Of a DNA stretch of 64,000 nt, positions 11,901 to 23,900 are shown piece by piece; the stretch's first letter is position 1, and each line of letters opens with the position of its first letter. The position numbers were made by a program, and so were the translations under genes. The stretch is from Lepidurus packardi (taxonomy: Eukaryota; Arthropoda; Branchiopoda; Notostraca; Triopsidae), in contig JAKZAN010000006.1 in the NCBI GenBank assembly GCA_023053545.1, positions 6,949,001 through 7,013,000 of the forward strand, written 5' to 3'. The notes beneath the pieces are model-generated. The model was given only the letters and a program-made list of their open reading frames with translations. It did no database searches and was not told the DNA's origin.

Positions 11901-14900
11901 CCTAAAGACGTAAGAGCTGCCGCGGCCGCGTGGTTATCTTTGCATTTCATTGCCAACACGAGTTGGTATCGGTGCGAAGTTAACGCTTCTTTGTAATTGC
12001 CTTTGCTGAAATACGCAGAGCCCAAGTTCCCGTGAGCTCGAATTTCGCCCGCTGTATCGCCCAACGACTTGGCCACCGACAAATCTTGTTGCATATAACT
12101 TATGGCCTAGAGAAGATACAATCAAAAATGTCGTAAAAAAATTGTGCTCCATAACTTTATTAACTAGTCTTTAACAGACATTGCAATGAACAGGCGGGGG
12201 GAAAGAGAATAAAAATAAAATATAGCGTAAGGTCCTTACCTTGTCTAAGGATGACAAAGCCCAATAGGCAGAGGATAAAGCTGAAAAAACGGATCCTCTT
12301 AATTTGAGGGAACATGTGCCGATGCGTAAAGCTGATTCTAAGACGACGACGGAAGACTGATAATGGCCCGCGGCTAGCAATTCTTGCCCAATCACAGAAA
12401 TAATGACAAATGGAGATTTATCCAATCGCATAGCTTGCAACTGTCGGTACGTGGGTTCAAACGTAGCTAGAGAACATTAAAGCAGACAACAAAACAAACC
12501 ATAATTAGTTTCCTTCCAAAACCTGGAGTTGCATAATGATGTAGACTTCCACATACTTCGTAAAGGAGACTTGACGGCTGCTTCTACTAGTCCAGCCAGT
12601 AATTGTAATGACTTGGGATCTTGGGCCAAGCCCGAACTGAATGCGGCCAAAGCATCTGAGTGACGAGCCAAACATTGTAACGCCACTCCTTGTCGATAGT
12701 ACGCCTGTAATCAAACAATGACATGGGACATTCTTAGAAAAAATAATGAAAAAAAACGGAAAAAATTCACGACCCCACATATGTTATCTGCCAAGAAAGG
12801 CGTATCATTTTCTATACATAAAAATGAATGGAAAAAAGAAAAGAAAAAGATATGTTCCATCTGTAATTCCATGCCATCCCAGCGACAAAACGTGAGAGAG
12901 TATTGTTTGTCTATAGAGTTTTTGGTGGAAAGGAAATCATATTGTTGACTTTCCCACGCGGAATAAATGGCACGTCGCGTGATCAAAATAATTTTCCCCA
13001 GCCCCAATCTATTTCCCCAAAGTAAGAAAGACCTCCCACTTGATCGCCTAGCCAATACTACGAGCACATACATGTGTAACGAGCTCCTATTCTGGAAAAG
13101 GACGTCCCTACATGACTGCAACCTCGCATTTGTCGAACACGAGAGATACGCAGCTAAATACAAATTGCCAACGCGGTCGCGGAAAGAAAAGACACCAAAA
13201 TGGGCTTTTAATGACTTGGCTAGACAACTTAAATAGAAATAACCAATAAACCAACGTGTTTCCTAACTCAAAAACTCTTTCTCGACCAGGGCCCAGCCAT
13301 TACTTGTGATTTCGCGACCTGGCACTGAGAAACCAAAAAGCCAGACCCGTATTTACCGAAAAATGCTATGTCGCCCTGCCCAGCAGTCTGGAAAAGCCAG
13401 CAAAAGTGCCAAATTTTCGCCCAGGCTCCAGAAAAGTGGGCTGTCATCAACCTGGGCAACCCTTCAATTATCCTAAAGGCTACCCCATCAACGTCGCTCC
13501 ACATGGTCCCCATCACCATCTCGGATCTACGTATGCGAGGCACATATACGTCTGAACGCAGGGTATGGAACTTAACAAAAGGGCGACTTCACCCTGGGTG
13601 TATAATCCTTCCTCCTCCTCTTCCTTTGCAGAAAACAGAAAACCATACGGTTTGGCCAAGTTACGGAGGATCAAGTGGGTGGGGTAGCTTTTGCAAAAGG
13701 TTATAGGCCGAGCTGCAGTAAGTCTTGATGTACACAAAAGGGGCCTGAAAGAAGTTTGAAGCACCGAATCTTTGGCAAAGCTCTTCCTTACTGAAAAATT
13801 TAGTTTTGTGGTTAGGTTAGCATAAATCAGTGTCAAGTTTGGGAAGAAAGACGCAGTTTGAAGGGCACGTGCCCCCTTCTTTTTCCTCGTTTATGATGGT
13901 AACTCTTTGCAAAGTTTTCGGTTATTATATACCTGAGCCGAGTCCTGTTTGGTTTCGAAAGGTGGAAAGGGGTGCGCTCTAGCTCCGTACTAGAACGGCG
14001 GCGTGGGGGGTACCAAAGCTGGAAATCATCGAGGTCGAGGGGTCGACAGGGGTTGCTTTTCATGAAGAAAGACGACCCAAGAGATTATTACGACCTCGTA
14101 ACCTTTTCCTAAGTTCCCGAAACCCCTTAACCGTTTAGAACTCTTATGAATTGGCTAGACACGCAAGATCAAGCCGGTTGCCATATATAACTCGGTTTAC
14201 AGTCGTAACTGCCCGAAATTGTTGCTCACGGCTTGTCCAAAGGTGATTGAGTCTGCTCATTGCCACGCTAAGCAGTCTGAAAAGGCGTCTAAAGGCGAAC
14301 TCTATCTCTATGCTATGGTTACGCTTGCAAACCACCTGAGAGTGACCTTGCGCTGCGGTGGTTACCGTAATGAATATTGTGAATGTAGAAATTACCAACA
14401 AACACGGTTGCGGACGTTGCGAATCGACAACCTTAGTTTCGTGACTCGCACGAGAGACGTGACAAGCTTTTAACGACTTCAAAAAGACACATTCATCGTT
14501 CTTCCTTCTATTTCAATCATAGTCGTTTTTGTATTTTGCTGGGCAAGAAAACCCCAGGAAAAAAAATAAAGAAAATGTAAAAAAGCGTCATAAAGCGGCC
14601 GTGTGTATGCGGCTCCGCCATAGAGCTTTCCGTTATGGATGGATGAGGCTATGAAATCTTTTGCGACCACGTGCAGCGGAATTAGTTTTGCATCTTGATT
14701 GACTCTAATTACAGACTTGAGCCTCTAACGTCTCAGCAGAACGTCTTCGGTCTAGTAAAACATTTTTCTTCTTTTTCTCCGCCGCCACTTCTCGCAGGTA
14801 ACATTGAATCTAACCCCTTGTTTTTGCCTTTTTAGTCCTCTTTTACTGGACGTCAAATTCAAATGTCTGCGAGATGGAAATACATTACACACACGTATCC

Positions 14901-17900
14901 AAGGCTTACCCGGTCGCGTTCAGATGTGATCCGGTCGTAATGAACGGAGGTCACTGTCGAAACTAAGCTCATGGTTTCTGTTAAAACAGTACTGGGTGAC
15001 GTATGACTTTCTTGTTCACAAACCATCATATTAAGCTCCATTTTGGTAGTAGCTCACTTAATCCCCGTCTGATGGAGGACACAACAAGAGCCACCAAAGA
15101 AAAACAGAATAAGTAGCCTTCTCAGTCTTTCTTCACAATGCCAAATGGCTTCACTCAGCGTTTATGTCACGATAGCAAAGCACACAACATTAGATGAGCG
15201 TTTTTAACAGCTGTAACAGCTCCTTTCAACACGGGATGCACAATAGCAATGACAGGATCTCTCATCCTTTTCTTGGAGCCTTATACCACTGCACCCAGGT
15301 CCTTCTTTCCACGTGAATGATCCTTTTCAAATAAATCCTCCGTCTAGACTTATAAAAGTTGCACGGAGACTTCTCCCAGGTTGATCAAGAACGACCGAGG
15401 GATACAATGCTGCCTAATCCCTTAGTTTTCCGATGTGGTCTCCTCATATATACGTGTGGGGTTCCCGTTGGGTTCCAGCACAGCTTTTCTTTTTAAGCCC
15501 AGCCAAAAGTTCGTTTTCTAACACGTAGGCTTTTTCTCCTCTTTTAGAAGTCTTCAATTAAAATTCTTGGCCAGATCAGCACCAAGTTACAGATTCCTAT
15601 CTCGCCCAAAACATTCTAGGTACACACGTTCGGAAACGAAAAGCAACAGTTAAATGCGCACCGATGACAAACACACACTCACACATGCTTGATTTGTTAT
15701 CACGGGAAAGCGATAGTCAGATCTGCTGAATGCTGGCACATAACACCTTATGCCTCCTACTACGAGCGGTGTGGAGCGCGTGTTCATGAAACCGAGGCCA
15801 AAGCTGTACTACCTGGCCTTGCCCATGGCGGACGATTCAAAAAGACATTTTTCGGTTTCACCTGGCTCTTCCTTCTTCCTCTCCTCAACATGAAACCAAA
15901 CCAGGATCCTCAGGGGGGTCTTCTAACTACTGCAGCTCTCTATACCATTGACCCTTTCGCCTATGCCGAGCCCAGCAAACCACACGGGATTTCGGGTTTT
16001 GAGACAAGTTTTTCCTGCCGAGCAAGACGCACAAGACGCCGAAGCTTTCTGGGCATCCCGGCAGCAAGGAATCGGCAATCGCCCAAGAGAGCCCTCCATA
16101 CCATTACGCATTAGCTTGAATAGAAGAATCACTCATCTCTAGAAGCCCGAAACCGCCCATGCGTGCACCTCGCATATCAACCCCCCTCCCTCCCCCACCC
16201 TCCTCTCAATAATTTCCTTTACAGAATCTAACCGGGGCCCTTCTCTTCTTATGTTTGAGGCCCCAAAACTGTTGCAGCCGCGTTTCGTATACCTATTCAA
16301 CAGCCTATACATGTGTGCAAGGGACCAAAAGATGCCTATCTTACTTTTCAAGTAATATCAAAGTAGACACCTCCTCTATGCACCGAAACGGCGAAGGTTC
16401 TTTCTATAAAAGCCTTTTCGCTTGAGCACAGAAAACCAGAATTCTTAATTTCCCGCACAGACTCAAAGCCACGAGGTAAGGCAAGCCAAAGAGCATTTTT
16501 CTAATCTCTCCGCCCCGTCATCTCGAGCCTCAGCAGGGTGTCCAGGTGAAAAAATAAAAAAATAAAAAAATTAAAGAACTCTCTCACCTACTATTTCACT
16601 AGCAAAAGTGAAGAAACAGATCCAGTATCGTGGGACTCCCTCCCCCCCTCCCCCACAAAATCCACAACGTGACACTGTTTAAAAAGGCGTGTCTGCTAAA
16701 AAAAGAAAAACCTCTCGCTTTTCGCAGATCACAGAGAATGAGCTACATAAATCCCGTCATTTTTAGATATTTCCTGCGACTTTTGGGTTGAAAGGGGGGG
16801 ACTCATGGGTTGTTGCTGACGTGCTGGCTGGAGCCATAGGCGGAGCAGGTGGATGGAGGCTCTTTTGGGGCTCTTCCTTGCAAGGTAACCCTCGAATCAC
16901 GCCCACCTCGGCTGAAAAGCGAACTCAGAAAAGGTTTTTACAGGTGAGGCTGAAATATATATGTGTTTAAATACTAGAGCTTTAACCCGAAGTTGGACCA
17001 AGGGGGAAAAAACGGCCTAGAGAATACAGAAAATGATACAGAAAGGTAAAAGGCAAATGGTGGGATCCGGATCCCCGCTGACCCTAACGCTAAAGCAATG
17101 ACAAGGCCTGTTCACTTCGCGCCTGCCGGCCACTGTCATTAGGACTGGGCTAGGGTCCATCATCACGACTACACAACCGATCCTTCTTCCCCAAATATTC
17201 CGAGTACGAGTCACGGATGGACACATGCCAGTCAACCATACGTAACAGCCATGCCAAATCCATTTTCTTTCATCATTTTCCCTTTCTTTATAACAGTCCA
17301 GCGTTGTAGGTTGTGGGGGAAAAATACAATATAAATTGGTCACCATTGTCTTTGCCTTATAGCGATTGATCTCATCCTTTTCACCCCTGAAAAACTTGGA
17401 AACTTGCAAGTTTGGAAATCGCAGCCAAAACGCCTGTACAACTGGCGAGGTAAAAACCCGCCATAAAAGTCCCAAAACCTTTTGACTGTTTTTCCCATTT
17501 TACAGTTCCCTTGCTACAATAGCCAAACATCTACCTTCCAGAGCTATTAGCAAGGCAACTATCAAGTGTGAATTACTTTTTTCCCTTTCGGTTCTAAGCG
17601 TTCGTTCCGTTGTGTGATCGTCGCAGCAGTCCTATGCCAACGTACTATCGCTTGGCCCAACTTGGGTTTCGTTAAAATGTGTCGTTTTGTATGTCAGAAA
17701 TGCATTTTCGAAAAAGCTTTAGAATGTGACAGAGTATTGTTCAGCCGGTCTGGGGACTTTGATGTCACAATAGCGTGGATTTTTCTGAACAAGTGGGCTC
17801 TTCCTGCTATGCCTGTGAGACATTCATTGTTGTGTTGGATATGGATCGTCCTGTTTCCTGCCGAAGTATCATTGCTCGGGCACTTTTAATGGGACAATAG

Positions 17901-20900
17901 ACCTCACACACATAAATGTCTTGTTGCATGTTGCATTTCGCTCTAGCAAAAGGGCGGAGACTCAAGACCCCGGGACACGAGGAAGTCATACGGCATAACG
18001 ACACCGAACCACGACATGCAATGGAAATTTCGCCTCAACTCAACGGTGGATACCATATCAGTTATATGTATACACAACAGTAAGAGATGGGAAAGGACAT
18101 TAGCGTTTTTCCCTAGCTTCCAACCTCAGCTCATCATCCCTCGGCATGTGGCTGCTAATGACAGACCTTTTTCGGTTTTCGTTTCTAGGTTTCTTCGTGG
18201 CTTTTTCGTGGAAAATGCAGCCCGAGCCACGCATAGCTCCAAGTTTTAGAGCTATGCCAAGCCTACAAGGGCTAAACAGAATCTAAAACAAAACAAACTA
18301 AAATAAAGTAGAACGCTAAAGTAGTTTGGGAATATCAGATAAGCAAAGCTGTAGATCTGTGAGGAACTTGAAAGGTTACTGGCCACATACATGGTAAAAC
18401 CAAAAGTAGCTCCAAGACCATATCAAATTAAGCGTTCTGATTCTGCACATTTGGAACGACGGCCGGTTTTCCGATGTTCGGCATCTCGCACCACAGCCGT
18501 CAGGCTTCTTTTTTAATTTATCTTTTTTTCCCCCCCAGCTTCTTGCGGGAGGAATCGAAGAACGGAGCAAAAGACTGCTAACAGACAAGGCCTTTTTGCC
18601 GTTAACGTTTGCTGTGTTGTTTCTTTTAGCCCTGGACACCCATCTACATATATGAGAGACGATCGCTTCTTATGAAGCTCCTGGAGGTGTCTGATTACAT
18701 CGCCATGACATCAGCACAATGGGAGATGAAGGGAGCAGCAAACTCATTTATAATCAACATGAGCCAACACAAATTCACCTGTATGACGTCCACAGTGATT
18801 CTAATACGTCGAATGCCAACATCATTGCTGAAACCCCCTTATTGGAACGCACGGACTAAATATGAGACTGAACATCAAACTCCGGGAGAAGGACCCCCCT
18901 TCAAGGACAGCCGCACGTGTTGTGTTCTCTTCGGTCATTATTACCGAAAAGGAGGTTGGTTTTTTCTCGGAAAAAATTTGAATACTGCACAAAATTCTTG
19001 CAAGTAGAGAAATTACGTTTCGGTAAGCGCAACAGACCAAACCATCCATGACTAAAAGGCCGAAACAATTCCCGGGAACTTGAAACCCAGAACGGGCTAT
19101 GACAGCAGCATAAAAGTGGAGGCGAAATTCCACGTGTCACTTGTCAGCCACCCAACTGTGCCGCCTGTGGAGGGAGTCCCTTTTTCCCCCTTCATTTTTC
19201 TTTTTTTTTATTGTCTTTTCGCTCTCACTCTTTAACCAGTTTACTCAGACCTTTTCCTAAAGCACTAAAATGCAACAATTTCTCCAACCACAAGAGGCAT
19301 CAATTCTTGTATAGTAGCAAAGTCCCTAAGAATTTGCAAGGGCAACGCAACACAAGGACGACTCGACATAAGGATTACGGTGCACCCGACTTAAGCACTA
19401 CGAACCCCGACTTAAGGACTGCGAGCCCCGACTTAAGGATTACGAAACACGACATAAGGACTACGAACCCCGACATAAGGAATACAAACCCCGACTTAAG
19501 GACTAGGTTAGGTTTGGTTAGAGGTTTGTCGTCCTTAAATTGGGGCTCATAGTCCTTACCCGCGCTCGTTTTGACGAAAGGTTAAGTCGACTTAAAAAGT
19601 CTACACAAGACTTGCGCTTTATAAGCGTTCGAGATGGGTAAACTTCGGGTTTACAAGCATTTTATTTAGCTAGTCGATTTAGACTTTGAAAGTCGACTTT
19701 TAGTTTTGGTCTCAAGTCAGGCAAGTCTATAACGAGTACTCACGTGCCCAGACTTAAACTTAACCCTGTTCCCTTGTTTATTAATTTCCTTATTATCCCG
19801 TCAACATCCCGTCAATTATCCCGTCAACATCTTCCTCAGCCACATCTTCAATTGTCCGGATAATACTAAAAACTGATTCAAGAATGGAAGGACTTAACTA
19901 CCCAACAGAAGAAAACAATAATTTGCTACTGAAATGCATACTAGAAAAACGATCAATTCGTATACAGTGGGTGATCGGTTAACGAATAGATCGGATAAGG
20001 AACAGATCGGATAACGAACACCTCACAAACAAACAAAAGTATTTTACTACCATCTGTGAACAGTTTCTGTCCATGGTAAATCGATGATCGGTTAGCGAAC
20101 AATTCGGTTAACGAACATCTTTTTGGAACGGATTATGTTCATAACAGCGATCACCCACTGTATTGTTTACTTCGACAAGCACCGCCCCATGGGTGGAGCA
20201 ATTCTAAACTAAGCCGCGTTCGTATGGTACGTTCGACTTAGACTAGCCAAACTTCCTTGACTTACGCTTATAACCGTTCGTTTTCGACTCATGACTTTCC
20301 TAGTCGACTTGCGCAAAACTTCCAAAGTTTAGACTAAAACAAAAGTTTATAACCGTAAGTCAAGGAAGTTAGGCTAGTCTACATTTTAAGTCGAACGTAC
20401 AAAGCGAACGCGGCTTAGGTTAGGGGTTTGTAGTCCTTACGTCGGGGTTCGCAGTTCTTAAGTCGGGTGCACCGGGGTCCTCTTGACGAGTCGTCCTTGT
20501 GTCTACGTACCTTTGCAAGCGGTTAACTTTATAATACAGGTAAAAGCCAACGCAAATATTTTCGGTTCTACTCGAGTGTTTCTTACGAAAACACAGTCCC
20601 AGCTGTTGTTGGCGGTGTACGAAGCCTTTACTACTATCATTATTGCTATTTTGTGTGTTTGCGACACACCATTAAAATACCTTGTTTCTACCTAACTCCA
20701 TCATTAGGGAGCTGAAGGTGTATACAAAATTTCGTGCAGGACCTGCAATTGTTGGCAAATAAACCCCGAGCCGCGCATCCACTTTTTTGCGTGAATCCAA
20801 TAATTTGCCATCTATTTGGGGTTCTTCGGCAGCTTCCACTTTCGACTCTGTCGCTGCCCTTGTTTGTTATTACCGTCCCAAACTACATATTGGAGCGACC

Positions 20901-23900
20901 CGGTGATAAAGTAAAAAAAAAAAACTTCGGGAGCAAGCGTTGTATCTTTTTTTTTCTTTCATTATACGGACGTTCTGCTATGAAATTATTATTTGAGCCG
21001 CTTAGGGCTAGAAGCGCTCTGCTACAGTAAGAAAAAATAATCCCTTTTTTTGTCTCATCCAAAACCTGACCTTCCCTGACTAACCGAGACTTGTCCCATC
21101 TTTTATCCAGCGAGACAATGTTGATTTGAATTGATACAATTATTGCGCCAAGCAAGACGTTGGCCGACTCTCCTTTCGGTCTACTCTGAGAGTGTAAAAC
21201 GTGCATTCGCGGTCTCATTTGGCAGCAACTGCCATAACTAACCATGACCGCAAAACCTGTCTCCCTTTTCAAATACCCTCTTCGTAAAGCTTTAAGCCCC
21301 GTGTCTTCTACTGCTATCTTTATAGAGCAGCACATGGAAGGGTGGAGGAAAGAGTTATAAGGGACTTCTGGCCCAACACAGTAGGACTCTCTCCAAACTC
21401 TGCGCAAATGAGACTTATTATTCTGGCTACTTCTTGAGCTTCTTGAGCACAAGCGCGCGGTGCCATTGACGCCGCTCCTCATTTTCATGCGCATATTTTT
21501 TCCGTTTTAATTTTCTGGCCTCAAAAACCTTTCCCTTCTTTTTCTTTCTATTCCAAACTTTTCAAACGGTAGGACTATGCTACGTTATACGGTCCGCTTG
21601 TGCAAGGAAGACAGAGTGCAGGTAGAAAAAGGACTTGGCGTTGTGTGAATCTTCCCAACCCCCTCATTAGGCGGCCCAGCTTCCGCACGCAAACGTAAAC
21701 AGCACAACCGAGGCAAACGCGAAGGTCTCCAAAAGAAGTCTCTAAGACAAGGCCAGAACGCTATATCTATATACAAATCCCGTGGTACTTTTTTTTACAT
21801 TGTTGAGGGGCTTGTTGGAAATCTCCTTTAGTCCACTAATGCATGCGAAGGTCTTGGTACATGGGCAAGCTTGCACGGGCAAACACTTGGACGAAACAAA
21901 CGAACAAATTCACCGCAAAGACTCGAAAAAGGAAAAGCAAACCGCATAAGAATACAATAATAAGCCCATCTGAACATGGTAAACCTAATTTCCTGTCTTG
22001 CTCATTTTCGTTCGTTAGTGGGGTGATCTTTTTTCCTTTTATTTTCCTAATGCTTTAACGCAAAAATAAAACCAAGGCCTGCCCGCTTCATTAATAAAGA
22101 TTTTGGGCAGGGGCCAAGCAAGAGGAGGCTGGGAAATGAAGCTTTAGTGGATTCTCGTGTTTTGTTAGGGCCTCGTGTCACCTGCCTCGTTATATCGTAC
22201 GGGACCATACGAGAAGGGAAATTAGTGGGCTTGCATCCATATATCTAAAGAACCTGGAGGAAACCATCAGATAATAATGCGACAAGGATTAGCATGGAGC
22301 GAGTTTTCCCCTGCATATTCCCAGGTCGAAGGACAATGCCACACCATCAATAACTAGCACAGATAAATCATGTGAATAAGCTTTTAAATCATGGGAGAGT
22401 TTTTTTAATACTCAATTTATTCATTTTTTAGCGTTCATTTCTTACGTTTTCCCCACAGCCCACGAAAAAGACATAATTAAAGTGTCAGCTCTTAACGGAA
22501 AAGTTTCGATTTGATGTTTAATTCTATCTTGAAACGAATTCCACCCTCATCTTTCTGCCTCTGGAACCTTTTTGGTAATCTTGGGTGCCACTAACATGTC
22601 ATCTTCACTCGAAAGTCGCCAATGTTCGAAACGTCTGGAGCATGGCATCACATAAGAATGAAAATGGAAAGTCGTTGGAGCAGAGCGTGATATTTTACAG
22701 GACTGATTCACAATTGTTTTTCCCTTCTATGTATGGGCATTCTGAGGAAACTTGGAAATAGGAGAGGACTTTTTTCGAGTCGGTTCTACGGCAAAATGCT
22801 TTATCTAATGTAACCACGTGGTAAAGAGTGCTGGATAACCAAAAGAAAGAGCAAAAAAGGACGTTATGTCGTTCTGAGGATTTGGGGAAGAGAAGAATGT
22901 GCTGAGGTTTCTTTTTTTTTCAATGAGGCTTCTCTTTTCTTGTTGTCTTCCCTTTTGTGTGCCATGTCCTATCGTTAGACAAAAGCTGCTGCTAGAGAGC
23001 TCGCAAGGAGCTAATTGGTGGCTCCTTGCATAGTTGATATAGAAAAATGGCTCTCGAAAGTTGTCCTGTTCCTCAGTTTGCGTGACACGCCACACCTCTC
23101 CCGCGGCCAAACAGGAAAAGGGCCTTCAAACACCTGCCTAGACATAGACGAATGCAGAGGAGATGCTTTCCGCGGCTATTTAACCCAACGCTTAAAGAAA
23201 AGACGCTTTGCGGCTCCCTCTCTGACTCTCCCGCTCAGCACACACAGACAAACCGCCAAGAAACAACATTATGCCACCAAGAAGGCTTCTAGTTAACCTA
23301 ACACAAACTTCCCATAATACACTCATAATCTCTCGCACACATATTCACACGCAGACCGACCGGCGACGTTTTTATTTTCATTCTTATTCATTCTCAACAA
23401 AAAGTTACCCCCAACGCTTGTTAATTGCCCAACAATGGCAAGGCTCAAATACGCCAAGTTTACACTTTCAAATGACTGCATGAAATACAAGCATTCCAAC
23501 AACCTGGACCAAAAGCGACAAGAAACTCGCATAGCCAAAGCATTTCACCCTTTCTTTCCTCTACATATGTTTTTTTGTTAAGAGCGATTAAGAAAAGATC
23601 AAATCAACTAGAATAAAAACCCGCCTTTTCTCTTCTGTGTCATTGTAGGAGGCCGGCAATTCCGTTTCGTAAGTCAAAATGGGAGTACCAAGTACTTGAT
23701 AGCTTTTGGAAAAGAGCAAAACAAGAGCAAAGAGTGAAGGAGCTATTAAGTAGACTATTGTCGTGGATTGTGTCGTCGGCACTCGAGTGTGGAAAAAAAA
23801 AAAAAAAAAAACGAACCCCCCACAGCCCCAATGTTTTACGACACTTTGCTATGAAAATTGAGGCAAAGAGACCAAACTGTGCTACGTAAATTGCCATCAA

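Larger units (their letters stand above)
7117..12704 (-). other. TTC28: TTC28 TPR superhelix exons
   Basis: Eleven exons encode the main TPR array; the 5'-most TPR exon sits 11.5 kb away at 24205-24462. Units of about 40 residues recur with the consensus RAYGNLGxAYxxxGxYEQAI. Examples are GRAYGNIGNAYSAMGYYEQA in the 10395-11142 exon and GRAFGNLGDCYDALGDFEEA in the 8103-8285 exon. Exon edges do not follow repeat edges. Such arrays bind extended peptides or helical partners. Spacing and motifs match the LGN/AGS3-like TPR class of vertebrate TTC28. Confidence 0.88.
19350..20502. mobile_element. Inverted-repeat element with tandem-repeat arms
   Basis: The ends are ACACAAGGACGACTCG (19350-19365) and its exact reverse complement (20487-20502). 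Just inside, GGTGCACCCGACTTAAG occurs on both sides in inverted orientation. The left arm holds about seven 21-bp units (AACCCCGACTTAAGGACTACG-like, 19365-19505); the right arm has two or three inverted units. The core (about 19563-20410) has its own inverted ends (CGCTCGTTTTG / CAAAGCGAACG) and is related to 28651-29092. A smaller MITE is nested at 19965-20160. No transposase is visible. Confidence 0.75.

Noticed and set aside
19365-19505. CRISPR-like array
   Set aside because: The 21-bp units are contiguous with no unique spacers, in an animal intron. It is a satellite arm of a transposable element.
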